Source of the DNA: Actinomucor elegans
Taxonomy: Eukaryota; Mucoromycota; Mucoromycetes; Mucorales; Mucoraceae
Direction of reading: 5' to 3'
DNA: 64,000 nucleotides
Assembly (NCBI GenBank): GCA_026027325.1
Contig: JAMSLZ010000007.1
Location: forward strand, 1,860,001-1,924,000
Positions 12,431 through 23,953 of this stretch are shown here, piece after piece. How positions within the stretch are numbered: position 1 is the first letter of the stretch; the number at the start of each line of letters is the position of its first letter. The notes under the pieces are model-generated. The model worked only from the letters and a program-made list of their open reading frames with translations, made no database searches and was not told the origin of the DNA. A program made the position numbers and the translations under genes.

Positions 12431-13454
12431 ATAAAAATAAAAAAAAGGACTTTACATGACCTCAGAAAAGACACTTATTTTTATTTTTATATACATGTCA
12501 TTTCAATATCACAATATATCAAGTATATTGAAACAGGTTTTTTCCTGCAAGATTTATTTTGTTCTTTATGTGAATAGCTGTATTAAACTGACATTGCGAT
12601 TCCTCAGCTATATTGCATCAAGTCAAACAATTGGCATAATTCAGCATTATTCTATAATGAGCTTGGTAGTATTTGATCGCATGTGAATGGCTATGAAAGC
12701 TCACATACATTGGATAATAAAAAAAAAAAAATAACTGATATTTCTACAAGTAGAATTGGTTTCAATAAAATCAACTTTTTTTGTAGATACAATAGAGTAA
12801 CCTATATTTGAGACTTACAAGTTGATTCCTACTACAAAAGTGGCCATGGCAATTCAATTATCATGCTGATCATGTGATTTGTTAATTGATGTAAAAGAAA
12901 CGCCTAGATCTAGATACTGCACAACTTTAAAACTCTTAAACACTACGTTATTATTGAATACCAGATTAGACGAGTTCTAAAAGGGTTACTAAGACTATAC
13001 CTTACAAATTTCTTGGAAATCAAGATCTTTAGATCTCGTGGCTAATTTCGATTAAATGTCGCATCTGATGACTGGTACAAGCTCGAAATGAATTGCAGTA
13101 TCTACTAAAATTTTTCTTTATTGATTTATAACGAATATACTATACGTGAATGATTGGCATTAAATTGCATAGATTTGCTGTAAACTATGTCGATGGATTT
13201 ATAGATCTTTTTGCTGATCCCAATTTAAAATAACATTTATTTAGCAGTTCATGCTTAGAATGAGCTACCATACATATCCAATAGAACATTTACTTAACTG
13301 GAATACGATGGTTATAAAAAAATGATATTAAACAATGACATATTTACAAATTTTATTTTGGAATTAAACAGCTTGAAACGGTTTACGCCTTTTATGAGCG
13401 CACATAATCATCATGCTGAACTTGATATAATATATAGACGGTATAATTTCTGTT
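12431..13454. other. Intergenic region with one repeat copy
   Basis: No supportable gene. A full copy of the dispersed repeat lies at 13031-13105. The ORF at 12456-12686 is low-complexity and hydrophobic, with no family resemblance. Confidence 0.55.
13031..13105 (+). repeat. Dispersed repeat family copy
   Basis: Shows the family core directly: AGATCTCGTGGCTAATTTCG, then AATGTCGCATCTGATGACT, then a GTACA block, GAAATGAATTGCAG and TATCTAC. Compare the copies at 37630-37707 and 61363-61440. Confidence 0.7.
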
Positions 13455-16208
13455 CTATAGGCGGTCTCTACCAGCTACTGATTGCATACTCGCTTTCTTT
13501 ACTAGTTTATTACGCTCAACCAAATAATCCGAGTAAACGTGCCATAACTTTCGAGGAAATAGCACCACCTTCTTGCCCCATTTTAGTATGTAAATGATAA
13601 TCCAAACAGCCAGAGCAAATACTAGTATAAAAAAAAAGTGATTAGATATACCTAGTGTCGTGCCCTCCATTGTGGTACTTACAAGTTAACAAGTAGGAAA
13701 GTAGTGCATAACCAGTATCTAGCCAAGGGTTTTTGGCTCGCTTTGACAGGATCAACTCAATATCCACTTCTAATTTTTTGAGCTACAAGCAAAATTAAGG
13801 TTACGAGCTACTTTACAACAATACACGCATCACTTACTGCTGAATAATGCGACTCTGGGATATCTCGAATGTACGTTTCCATTCTTGTTCGGAAATCATC
13901 CATATCTTTTTGTACATCATTCACCAATCCCTCCGTATTTATTAGTGCCGTTTTAAACTCGTGCAGTTCGCCTTGTAGTATCTTGATCAAGCACCGCACT
14001 TCGTCTTCCCTTTCCTCAAAAGGACTACGCGACGCTTTAATAGAATCTTCATTGTTCATGTACATGGAATGTACGTTACGTTCTTTGCGAGATAGTAGGT
14101 CACGTGTAGGATACAGCATCAGATCATCATCTTGAAAACTGGTCGCGAATGAGGATGAAGAAGGGCCGTCAGAAGCCTCTTGCAGATGTGTTTGAAATGA
14201 AGGTTGAGAATGAGTACGAGACAGTGTGGGTAAATGCTGAGTGGAAGTATCATTAAATCGATCAAACAATTCCAGTGAATCCAGAGTATGTATGCGGTCC
14301 TGCAAGAATTGCTGTGACCAAAATTGGTAAGTATACATATAACACATGCATTGAATAACTTACAGAAGATTCTCTCTTGAATGATTCTAGTAAACCAAGT
14401 TTTTCATCTACAGACTGCAGCATATCTTCAAACTCTTTTTCTTCAGCCTCATTATCTTCAGTGAAAAGACACACTTTTAAATCCAGCAACGGACCATCAT
14501 GATCTTCACTACTTGCCAACTGTATCAGCTTCGTAAATTCCTTGTTGTCAGACTGCGTGGTGATCAAGGTGGCTATAGTTCTCACTGGATTAGATTTGTA
14601 ATTGACCTTTTCCCCAGATGATTTCCCTATAATAATATCACGGTAATACACAATAGGACAGTCGTTTTCATCCTCGTCTTCTATATCATCTTCTATATCA
14701 TCCTCTTCCTCATCATCATCCGTGCGGATCAAACTACTAGCATTGTCCATTATACTGCTGCTGGGACTCTTTCTGAATTTAACCATCATCCTTTGACGAT
14801 GCACTTTGCCTTGATCCTCATAAGCGTCTATCAGTCCTCTGACTTCAGTCGGCAACGAGAAATAATCAAACATAAATATGACTGGTTCTTCTTCATCTTC
14901 TGATACATTGATAGGTGGAGAAGGCGATATATTGAGATTATCATAGGATTGCTGCTTCTGCAGCATTAAATAATCTTCCACTTCGTTTTCGGAACGTGTC
15001 TCGTTATTGATCGCGTCCGATTGCACGTGTAATTGAAAATTCGGTCGCTGCTGTTCTTCATGTGATGTCTAACTTGAATGATCAGTGCTTATTCGTTCCA
15101 ACTGTCCTATTACCGTTACCTCCAATTCCTGTCTAATCTCTTGATCCCAGTGATTCAATGCCTCCTCTTGTATACTGCTTGCATTACTGCTGGATTCTTT
15201 GATGAAAGATGAATAGCTATCAAATGAATGTCTTCGAGAATGGTGATTACTGCTTGATTCAACCATATTGGCGCTCAAAGAAGGGTGTAACGTATGACTA
15301 CGACAGTGTTTGTTGTGATTCTTTCTCAGTTTGATCAACTGCTTTGGTTTCGAACTTTCAAGTGAAGGACGTGGATTCTTTTGATAAAATTCGTCTACAA
15401 TAGACGCTGCAGGTGATTTCGCATTGGGCGTACTGGTATTACTGTCATCACTGTGCGTGGCCATTGGTTTGCCCTTATTGGATGCCTTTTTATTCGCTTT
15501 GATCAATGATTTGTATAGCCAAGATCGTCTTTTCTCGGGCGAGTCAGTAGGCAATGAAGAAGGTGATTCAACTATGTCTGAACTGGTTTGCGAAGCACTT
15601 GTAGTTGTGATTGGTTTGCTATCAGAGGACGTCATCACTGGATCAAGCTGCTTTAAATCGGATGATGAGGATATGGATATATTATGCGTGTCTACTGCTT
15701 CTAAGTGAGTGACCATGACCAAATACAATGAAATAGTAGTAAACCGTACCTCGGTGTCTCGATTTCTTATGAGAGGATGTAGCGGATGTGCTTGGATCGG
15801 GTAAACGGGTCATTTCAGTTAATTTAAGAATATCTTCATCAGAAACAGCACCTAGAATGTCTTTTACAAAAGAACTGTTGGTATATCGAGCGGCTATATT
15901 ATCTTATTAGAACTCAAACCTTTTTGAGACAATTCTTTTCTAGTTGTAGTAGAAGTTGAGGCGCTTGGTTTCATTGATTTTCTATCGACGGAACGAGAAG
16001 GATTGACTTGAACAGAAGAAGACTCCAACCAACCTCTGTTGTTATTACTGTCGCCTATATTGTAGCTGGCAGGTTCATTGTTGCTTAATAAAGTGGAAGA
16101 TTGAGTGCGGTTATGACGTTTGTATATATCGAGCTTTTGCTGGTCTAGTGTTATAAAGGTATCTGAAGCTCTGGATTTTCCTTTGTCATTGTATACAGTT
16201 GAAACCAT
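13455..16208 (-). CDS. Acidic, Ser-rich protein with C-terminal membrane anchor (unknown function)
   Basis: Seven-exon gene of about 808 aa that I do not recognise. Exons: 16208-15920, ~15860-15750, 15700-15120, 15068-14364, 14311-13838, 13782-13683, 13621-13455. All junctions from exon 2 onward keep frame. The first intron is ambiguous: the acceptor could be at 15861, but a 5' site at GTCTCA is also possible. The first ~350 residues are Ser/Thr-rich and disordered. The middle has acidic runs (DDDEEEDDIEDDIEDEDEND) in a more ordered region. Then comes a helical/coiled segment, and a single hydrophobic segment, LFALAVWIIIYILKW, near the C-terminus, split by the last intron. About 50 basic residues follow it. 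Topology suggests a C-terminally anchored membrane protein with a large cytosolic part. It shares a 220-bp divergent promoter with PDAT. Confidence 0.75.
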
Positions 16209-16428
16209 ATCATCCCCCTTTTTCTACTGCTATTGAACTAAAAAGAAGAAGAAGAAGAGACTATTCAAAAAAAACTAATTCCCTTTTACCACCACCTGTT
16301 ATTAAGTTTCCGCCACAGTCTTGCCTTATTCGTTCAATTATTGATTCAATGTCCATCACCGAAACCCCAATCATTTTTAAACAAATCGCGTATTTTTGGT
16401 ATTATGTTGCTTTTTCTTTCGTTTCACT
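16209..16428. promoter_or_regulatory. 220-bp divergent promoter (membrane-anchored orphan / PDAT)
   Basis: The minus-strand gene starts at 16208 and PDAT at 16429, so both promoters must fit in this 220-bp gap. It is rich in AAG/CTT and CT tracts on both strands. No clear TATA box. Co-regulation is possible but not shown by sequence alone. Confidence 0.5.
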
Positions 16429-18809
16429 ATGAGTTCTTTGAAAAAAAGAAAGAACAAGTCTTCTCAGCATCATGAACGCAACCAAAACAGAGAACTTCCC
16501 GAAGATATTCTGGCCGACTCGAGTTCATTGTTCGTCCAGCAAAAGCCATTTTATAGAAAAAAGCGCTTCAATTTCTTTGTAGGTGTATCTGTCGGCTTAT
16601 TAGCCATGTACGCTGCTTCTACTACACCTGTAGCTCAGACACACTTGAATACTTTTCAAGACTATCTGTTAATGCAATTGGCTGATATGGATCTTTCTCA
16701 TATGTTTCCTCAGTCAGAGATGGTTGATGAGTTTTTGGGAAACTTTACAAACATGATTAAACCTGTTCCTGCTACCGAAGTATCCTTTATGCCTGCAACT
16801 GAATACAAGTAAGATTGATAAAGTATCATAAATAAATGACTAACATAACATATAGGGATGAACTAGATTTGAAGCCACATTTCCCAGTAGTCATGATTCC
16901 AGGTATCGTTTCTTCTGGCTTGGAAAGTTGGTCTACTGCTGAAAAGTCAAGAAAGTACTTTCGCAAAAGAATGTGGGGCACCATGAGTAAGTCGCCTATA
17001 ACTGGCTTTACGACATACTGACGTGTTCACTAGCCATGGTAAGATCTGTCTTGTTGGATAAAGAGAGCTGGACAGAACAAATCATGTTGGACCCCATTAC
17101 TGGTTTGGATCCTCCCGATTGCAAAATAAGAGCTGTACGAGGCGTTGAAGCTGCCGACTATTTCATCACTGGCTATTGGGTTTGGGCCAAAATTATTGAA
17201 AACTTGGCTACAATTGGCTATGATACCAACAGTATGCATTTTGCTTCGTATGATTGGCGTCTTTCCTTTGGTAATCTAGAAGTACGCGATCAGTACTTTT
17301 CACGACTTCAATCTGTAATCGAACTGTCGAAAAAGACATCTGGTGGATTAAAAACCGTCATTGTTACACACTCAATGGGTATGTACAGAGACCATTTAAG
17401 GTTGACATGCAGAGCTTAACTCTAAACATTGTAGGTGGTTCAATGTTTCCATATTTTTTGAAATGGGTAGAAAGTGAGCAAGGCGGACAAGGAGGCTCTA
17501 AATGGGTAGATGAACACATTGAATCGTTTGTCAATATTGCTGGTCCTATGATGGGTGTGCCCAAAGCGTTAACATCCTTATTATCAGGTAGGACGTGTTT
17601 TTTTTTGGCTTTTTTTGGGGCGAATAAACTCAACATCTGTTAGGTGAAACAAGAGACACAATGGCTCTTGGCAGTTTCGGTGCTTACGTCCTTGAAAAGT
17701 TCTTTAGCCGCCGAGAACGAACCAAACTTATGCGTTCCTGGATTGGTGGCGCATCGCTTTTGCCCAAAGGTGGTAATCTCATCTGGGGTCAAGCTGACAC
17801 TGCTCCAGACGATCAAGACGATGAAAAATACCAGTCGTTTGGTAACTTGATCAGCTTTGTACCTCGTCCAGAAGGCTTCAATGAAAACTCTACAGAAACA
17901 CCCAGTAATGCTGAACATGACCCTTTGTTGCGCAACTATACCGTATCCGAATCCATCGATCTTTTGCTCAAAAATGCTGATAACAATTTCGTCCATCATC
18001 TACATAGGAATTTCTCTCTTGGTGTTTCAACCAATATCAAACAGCTGGAGGCCAATGACAATGATCCTACCAAATGGTCCAACCCTCTAGAATCCAGGTT
18101 GCCAAACGCCCCTAATATGAAGATATATTGTTTTTATGGTGTGGGTGTACCAACAGAACGTAGTTATTACTATGCTGTTGCCGATGAGAATATCGAAGAA
18201 GACTGTTTGGATAATGTCAATGGCACAGGCTGTACCCACGAAAAGAGTTACGAGCACCGAACAGTGCCATTGGAAACTGAGAAGAGTGCTCATATCTCAA
18301 AACAGAGACCTGCCAAATTTGTAAAGCGTGTTATTCGTTATGTAAAAGAGACAGTTCACTTATTTTTATTTATAGTATATTGATGCTAGTATCAGCGATC
18401 CTATACAACGTATCGAAACCGGCATTCGATTCACAGACGGTGATGGTACGGTTCCTTTATTATCACTCGGTTATATGTGTGCTCCTTCAGGCGGTTGGAA
18501 CAAATATGCCCATCTATATAATCCAGGTAAGAGTCCAGTGATCCTTCGCGAATATCAAAATGAAGAGAGTCCTAGTAAGCTGGATGTCCGTGGCGGCTAT
18601 AAGGCTGGCGATCATATTGATATCCTCGGCAATTGGGAAATGACAGTAAGTCTTCTTTAGCGACCTAGTTTTTGGTAGCAATTCACTGACATGTTATTTT
18701 TGTGCTTTAGCTGGATCTCTTGCAAATTGTCTCTGGAAAGGGTCAAAATGTATCAGAGAGAATTTACAGCCCTATTGAAGAGTATGCAAAAAAAATCAAA
18801 CTACCCTAG
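16429..18809 (+). CDS. Phospholipid:diacylglycerol acyltransferase (PDAT, Lro1-type)
   Basis: Makes triacylglycerol by moving an acyl chain from phospholipid to diacylglycerol in the ER membrane. Exons: 16429-16808, 16856-16986, 17034-17378, 17435-17587, 17644-18320, 18376-18645, 18711-18809; 2055 nt, 684 aa (yeast Lro1 is 661 aa). A basic cytosolic N-terminus precedes one TM segment (about 47-64, FFVGVSVGLLAMYAAS). The lecithin:cholesterol acyltransferase-like domain follows: oxyanion/lid region MIPGIVSSGLESW, nucleophile elbow HSMGG (Ser about 284, split by an intron), TDGDGTVPLL with the catalytic Asp (about 585) and GDHIDILGN with the catalytic His (about 642). All triad residues are present. 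The start is chosen at MSSLKKRK, the first ATG giving the typical short basic tail. Confidence 0.95.
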
Positions 18810-19111
18810 TAGAATGTACTATAATCTATACAACTAGAGAGAGATCAAGTATCATATCGTATCAAGTAATATTTAATAAAATAGAAGCGCTCTCTCTTCT
18901 TATCGTAACTTGTATATAATGAGCAATATTGTGATATATGAATTAATCATTTGCTCATTACAGTACTGCTTTAATGGGCTCATTCATTTCAGATTTCATT
19001 CGAGATATTGATATGGTCAAGCGAAAAAATAAGTTTTTGTAGATCTGGTAGCTCATTCCACACATATAATACTAATCCGTTGCGACACTTGGTTAATATT
19101 AATAGAAATCT
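18810..19111. other. Intergenic region after PDAT
   Basis: AT-rich 3' flank of PDAT with poly(A)-like signals (AATAAAAT near 18876). It ends in a reverse-strand copy of the dispersed repeat (19040-19095). Confidence 0.5.
19040..19095 (-). repeat. Dispersed repeat family copy
   Basis: Reverse complement reads TGTCGCAACGGATTAGTATT, then ATATGTGTGGAATGAGCTAC and CAGATCTAC. This aligns along its length with the family core TGTCGCATCTGATTACT ... AATGAGCTACTGCATCTAC. Confidence 0.65.
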
Positions 19112-20052
19112 ATGCAGTCGTTCCACTCCCAATTTAAAAAATACAAACTTTCAATTCACGGATTAGGAGGCTTCATGTACATAAGACAATCATTAGACAT
19201 TGATCTTTTCCAAGATGACAGCCTTCCTACTCACATTAATATTGTATGTCCTCGCAATACAACTGATTACATTTACTGCTCCAAAGCTTTCTCGCATTAC
19301 TTGAAAGACTGCAATCAAGAATACATCAATTATAACTAGATTGATCGCGCTGTGCTCTGGGCGCGACTTTGATTACACTCAACTCATCAAGGACGTGGCG
19401 CCTGGAAAGCCAACCCTTTTCATGCTCGAGTTCCTTCCTTTAGGACGGGATTTCAGTCGTAAATCTAACACCTTATCAGCCCCCACCGTTTTCTAAATTT
19501 TGATGATTCTGCGCTATTCAACAAACATAAAGTAAACTAAGAAAGGAAACTAAGCTCTTTACCAACCTTCTTAATTGGAACGCAACTCTTAATGCCAAAG
19601 AGCAACTAAGAAGCTAAAATCCAAAAAAAAACTGTATCTTGCTTAGATATAAAAAAATACTGCCATTCTTACTATGCTACTGTCCCAAGTAGAAGTCTTG
19701 CTATCCTTACTTGAAAGCGAACGTGCCCAGATTGAAGCTTGAAAGGCTGCTAAAATTTGAAAGGAACTAGGAGAAGGCTGCGGGATTCTTGAAGCGTGTA
19801 ACCACTTCACGATCTACATGTCGAAAGATACCTGACCTGTACGACATTGACACTGGTTCACTCATTGTCACACATGATAAAAGATCAGAAGTTGTAGTCA
19901 AGTTTTACAAGGATCTCTATTCCCCTACTGAGATTGGTGAGGAGGCTTGGCAGATATATTGTGAAAACGGTTTGTTGGCAAAAATGATTATTGAAAATGC
20001 AACGCAGTTCTATGAGGAAAGTCAATTTGACTTGGGTTTATTGCTGGATTAG
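19112..20052 (+). pseudogene. LINE (non-LTR) retrotransposon remnant: endonuclease C-terminus to RT N-terminus
   Basis: Decayed LINE coding sequence in the plus direction. At 19112-19339 an AP-endonuclease-like stretch includes PTHINIVCPRNTTDYIY. After a frame break comes a GDFNY-like RDFDYTQLIKD and a linker GRGAWKANPFHARVPSF. From about 19690 a helical linker with stops (LLSQVEVLLSLLESERAQIE) leads into GFLKRVTTSRSTCRKIPDLY and VVVKFYKDLYSPTEIGEEAW. The FYKDLYSP motif is typical of the segment just before the reverse transcriptase palm in LINE ORF2. Several stops and frameshifts make it inactive. It ends abruptly next to a different element. Confidence 0.75.
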
Positions 20053-20054
20053 TA

Positions 20055-20233
20055 AAAGACATACGATGTATGTTTATCTTCTTCTTTATTCACCGAGTTT
20101 CAATCCAATGGAACAGTTATGGGTACTGATAAAAGACAAAATGAAGTATTACAAGCTTGAATATACAAAAGTACTCCAAGGTAGAATCATAGATGCTTCA
20201 AATAAAGTGTTAGTCCTCCAATTTTTATTTTGA
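20055..20233 (+). pseudogene. DDE transposase C-terminal fragment (Tc1/IS630-type)
   Basis: The frame reads MYVYLLLYSPSFNPMEQLW followed by VLIKDKMKYYKLEYTKVLQ. The pattern YSPxxNPxExxW is the hallmark of the third catalytic acid (E) of Tc1/mariner-IS630 DDE transposases. Only the last ~50 codons remain, joined directly to the LINE fragment. A nested insertion or recombination junction is the simplest reading. Confidence 0.7.
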
Positions 20234-20340
20234 AAGTCTGTACTATATTTTTTGTAAAATCCTTAAATTGAGAGCGGAAAGACTGGATTTACATATACAC
20301 TACTAAAATGTCATACACCTATAAAATAGTAGTTAATTGG

Positions 20341-20376
20341 CGATTCCAATAGATGCAGTTGCTTATTCTGAAATAT
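20341..20376 (-). repeat. Dispersed repeat family, tail fragment
   Basis: Reverse complement ends in TTCAGAATAAGCAACTGCAT then CTATTGGAATCG, the right half of the family. Confidence 0.55.
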
Positions 20377-20400
20377 AGTCATTCATTTTTAGCATTTTGA

Positions 20401-20470
20401 CATTGGCCAATTTCGGTTTCATATTGCATCTAACAACTGTTACATGTTTAGAAGAAGTGACTACATTTGC
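20401..20470 (+). repeat. Dispersed repeat family copy
   Basis: Carries GGCCAATTTCGGTTTCATAT, TTGCATCTAACAACTG, TTACATGTTTAGAA and GTGACTACATTTGC in family order. Diverged but colinear. Confidence 0.6.
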
Positions 20471-20510
20471 TATATCATTTTACATGGTCGAATTTTAATG
20501 ATCTATAGGC

Positions 20511-20580
20511 TATTTTACTGATCTCGGTCAAACATCCTATCTGATTTATATGATGCTCTAAATGAACTACTACAAAAATT
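20511..20580 (+). repeat. Dispersed repeat family copy
   Basis: Carries ACTGATCTCGGTCAAACATC, CTATCTGATTTATATGATGC and TCTAAATGAACTACTAC in family order; adjacent to the copy at 20401. Confidence 0.6.
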
Positions 20581-23099
20581 CTAACCTTTATTCAACTAAT
20601 ATAGGTTTAACAGTAATGAATTACATATATTCCACTTATACAATACTTAATAGTATTCAAACGTCTTCAAATATTTCTGTCAAAATAACGTAGAATCTTG
20701 TATGTAGCGTATATAAAATGCACTGATCATCTTGACTATTTGCATCGCAATCAAGCACAGCCACACCATGTACAGCAACGTTATGTGATGTTGCTTCCTA
20801 CTGCTCATAAAGTACGTTTCGAAAGCAGAGAACATCATATGCACAGATGTGTTTTCTTTCAAGTAACATATATGATCAAAATGCCCATATCAGCAATTGA
20901 TCGCCGAAACCTTAATACGGAACAGAACAACTTGGCAATCAACTCTTTTATAGAGGTATACTGCAAGCAAATGACCGTTTGAAGCTTAAATGAAACTATA
21001 AGCTTGTTCCGGAGAAGCTTGTAAAACAGACTAACACAGAACAACTGTACTGAGTTAAGTATACCTGAAAGGGTCATTTGATATTACAAGGCTTCAACGG
21101 AGTATGCATGCTCTAGATTGAAATCATCGGTTTTAAACACCAGACGCGTTTATCTAAGATTGCAGAAAAGGATCACCAGCAGCAACAGTTAGTTCACCAA
21201 TACGCTATAATTCCAAAACAGGCTACTTTTGCACATGAAAAGAAACACTGGACCTTGTAACCTGTAATTTATTAAAAACATAGACTGCACCCAGTTTTTT
21301 CGCAATACTATCAATGAAAAAAACCTGTTCCTATACTCATATTTTATTATGCAAAATAATCATCAGGGATCTGTATGGGTTATTCCGTTATATGTGCAAG
21401 CATCTAATTATACGAATCTCGTATAAACATCACTATAAACAAATCAGTAAGATAGCGCCGTCAATTTTTTTTTATTGAGATATCTTGTGTAAACTGATCG
21501 TATGATTTGTCAAAACTACAATACGGCTTGAAAACGCGAAATTGACTTTGTTTCTGCAGGTATGTTCTTAATGTGAAATCCAGTTTATGATCGGAAAGAT
21601 GTAGGAGTTCAAGGTGGCATCTACATGTTCTATTGAAGAGTTTGAAAAAAAACAGGTGCTTCTTCTGACGTTTTGTTTTTATTATTTTACTTGCTTCCCA
21701 ATGAAGCAGTATCTATAAGATGAACATCAAGTTATTGCACTAATAGCACCAACAAATACATCTTATATATCTAGGAGCTCAATAGTATATCCAATGTGAT
21801 AACTCTCAAGCAGAAGAAGAAGATCAGAGCTTAATGAACAAGCGGATTTAAAGTGCATATAAATTATATAATATGGTTTGTTCCTATTAGACACTATTTA
21901 AAATAGAACCGATCCATCATATAGTTGAAACAGTAAAAGAGTAGGTGTACTGCTGCTGTTGTCTATAAACAAGAGCTGTGATTCGTCTATGTATCAGTCA
22001 TAAAGACCTTGTAAAAAAGTAACATCTTTCTCTCTCTCTCTCTTTGCTATTTATCGTATGAGGTGTCTTTTTATGTCTAATCGATGCTTCAAAAAAAAAA
22101 AACGCATTATCATCACCACTGTATGCATAGTCGTAGTTAAGGTTTTCATCGTATCAAAGGTAAGAATGCTTTAATGTTAAGAAGAGATACTGTTCAATGA
22201 AACCTATGCAATCGACCGTGCGTCTATAAAAATGCTTCAAATGCCACAATCCATGTGGTTCTTCCATTGTATTCAAGATGTACATGGAATCATATTCAAA
22301 CATGAAGCTTCTTGATATGTCTGTTTTACAGTTTTTTTTTGCTCTGCTTTCCCTATGCAAAGGACTGAGCCCTGTTCTTGTTTGATGCTGTGTGATCCAA
22401 ATAGACAGGCTGATCTACATCTGGCATATGGTAACTATAGACAGATAGAGTCACGCGACATTAAAAAACTATCCATCGTGCCATAGAGAAAAATGTCAAC
22501 TCAAAATGACTGTTTAAAGAAAGGGACTTTCCCTCGCTATTAGAAGGCTTAATAGGGGCCATCCAATTCAAAGGTCAGTTTTCAAGGGACATTATAGTGT
22601 GACATTGATAGGTTGAAACAATCAAACGACGACCTCTTTGTGTTATATTACAATAAAGATTAAACCTGTCTTTTACACATGGAATTATACTCTATTCTGT
22701 ATAGTCGTATCGTGAGGTTTAATACTATAGTAGCATAGGGGTTTACTTTATATACATCTTATTAATACACATAGAGATTGGCTGCAAGCAAGAGAGGACA
22801 TTCAAACAAGATACACAACACATACATAAGTCAATTACACTGCAGGTGGCCTAGCAGGATACTTCTTTTATCTTACAAAACGCTTCCACCCCCTTTCAGC
22901 TCCTACTAAGCCCCTATGGCTATAATCAACCCCGTCTACTCCTCTCGTTCTCACTTCATCAAAAGTCTCTCTCTCCTCGTTTATTCTCGGCGAGCAATGC
23001 TCCTCAATCTATTCTGTATATAAACAACGTTCTGGTTTCATTTTCATTTTTCTCTCTCTCTTCATTCTTCCTTCTATTCGCCACTCACTTGTATACAAA

Positions 23100-23642
23100 A
23101 TGAAGATTCAATCCTTGTTCACTTGTCTGGTAGTTCTCTTTACTGTTACAACAGCAAAGCCAGTCGAAAGAAGAGGTATTGCCGGCGATATTGTCGACAC
23201 TGTCAATAAACTGCTTCATCATGGTATTGGTACCTTTTTTGATCCCGAAAGTGAAGGTGGATCTCAAGGTGCATGTGGGCCTTTTGCCGATGAAAACTCA
23301 CAGATTGTAGCTATGGTAAGTATTTTGTATGTTTCTATAGATGATCAATACGCTAAGTACTCAACAGAACGCTGTGCAATATGGTGATATGAGCAAAAAA
23401 AGCAAATGGTGCGGCAAGAAGCTTAAGATCTGCCATAAGAAGAAATGTACCGTTGCCACTGTAACTGATGCTTGTCCTGGTTGTAAAAAGGGTACAGAGC
23501 ATATGCGCAAAGCAAACAAATACAGATCGACTTACATATTATTATAGGCTGCCTTGATCTTACACCTGCCGTTTGGGGTCAACTTGAAAGCGACTATAAA
23601 AAAGGTGTTATTCCCATTGCTTGGAGTGTAGTAGATGACTAA
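23100..23642 (+). CDS. Small secreted double-psi beta-barrel-like protein (barwin/RlpA/expansin-like)
   Basis: Exons 23100-23315, 23368-23491, 23548-23642; 435 nt, 144 aa. The N-terminus MKIQSLFTCLVVLFTVTTAK is a clear signal peptide, followed by a dibasic ERR that could be a propeptide processing site. The mature part has the features of small fungal double-psi barrel proteins: a GTFFDP-like entry, GACGPFADENSQIVAM, a Lys/Cys-rich insert (KWCGKKLKICHKKKC), VTDACPGC and LDLTPAVWGQL. The Asp in VTDACPGC matches the conserved acidic site of the fold. Six or more Cys suggest disulfides outside the cell. Such proteins bind or loosen cell walls or act in host interaction; substrate is unknown. A strong TATA box and CT-rich leader suggest high expression. 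Confidence 0.85.
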
Positions 23643-23792
23643 AATGACGACAATGAGCGTACATAAAGACTTTTCTTGTGTGCTCACATAAATGTACTAG
23701 TAAAACTATCAGAAATATATAAAAGAATTTATCAATTGCAGCAAAGTGTACTATCTCTCCTTCCCAATCCCTTCACTACTTTTGATTTTCTA

Positions 23793-23824
<32 letters not shown>

Positions 23825-23953
23825 AATATATTATATACTTTATTAAATTAATCTTTTGAAAACAATCGAGTGCTTATTAATATAATATAAAAAAAAAGTA
23901 TATAAAGTGTTGTGTAGTTATGCTGTTCTATGCATCTTTATTTGTAGGAACAA
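23643..23953. other. Convergent 3' intergenic region with (TA)n tract
   Basis: Lies between the 3' ends of the secreted protein gene and the Ert1-type gene. Contains an alternating TA run at about 23800-23824 within very AT-rich sequence, and poly(A)-like signals for both directions. Confidence 0.6.

Larger units (their letters stand above)
20234..23099. other. Gene-poor region with dispersed repeats; promoter of secreted protein at right end
   Basis: No supportable gene in 2.9 kb. Repeat copies lie at 20341-20376 (reverse tail), 20401-20470 and 20511-20580. The ORFs at 20698-20982 and 22154-22360 have no recognisable motifs. At the right edge CTGTATATAAAC near 23016-23027 is a good TATA box about 75 bp before the 23100 ATG, followed by a long CT-rich leader. 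Confidence 0.55.

Noticed and set aside
15060..15125. In-frame stop in the membrane-anchored orphan (after ...RISTDHSS)
   Set aside because: A 51-nt phase-0 intron from GTAACGG to TTAG (15119-15069) removes it and joins two open exons.
20698..21077. Overlapping plus and minus ORFs of 94 and 72 codons
   Set aside because: No family resemblance and no splice partners; ORFs of this size are expected by chance over 64 kb in six frames.
22154..22360. 68-codon minus-strand ORF
   Set aside because: No motif, no neighbouring exons with matching phase, no promoter-like context.
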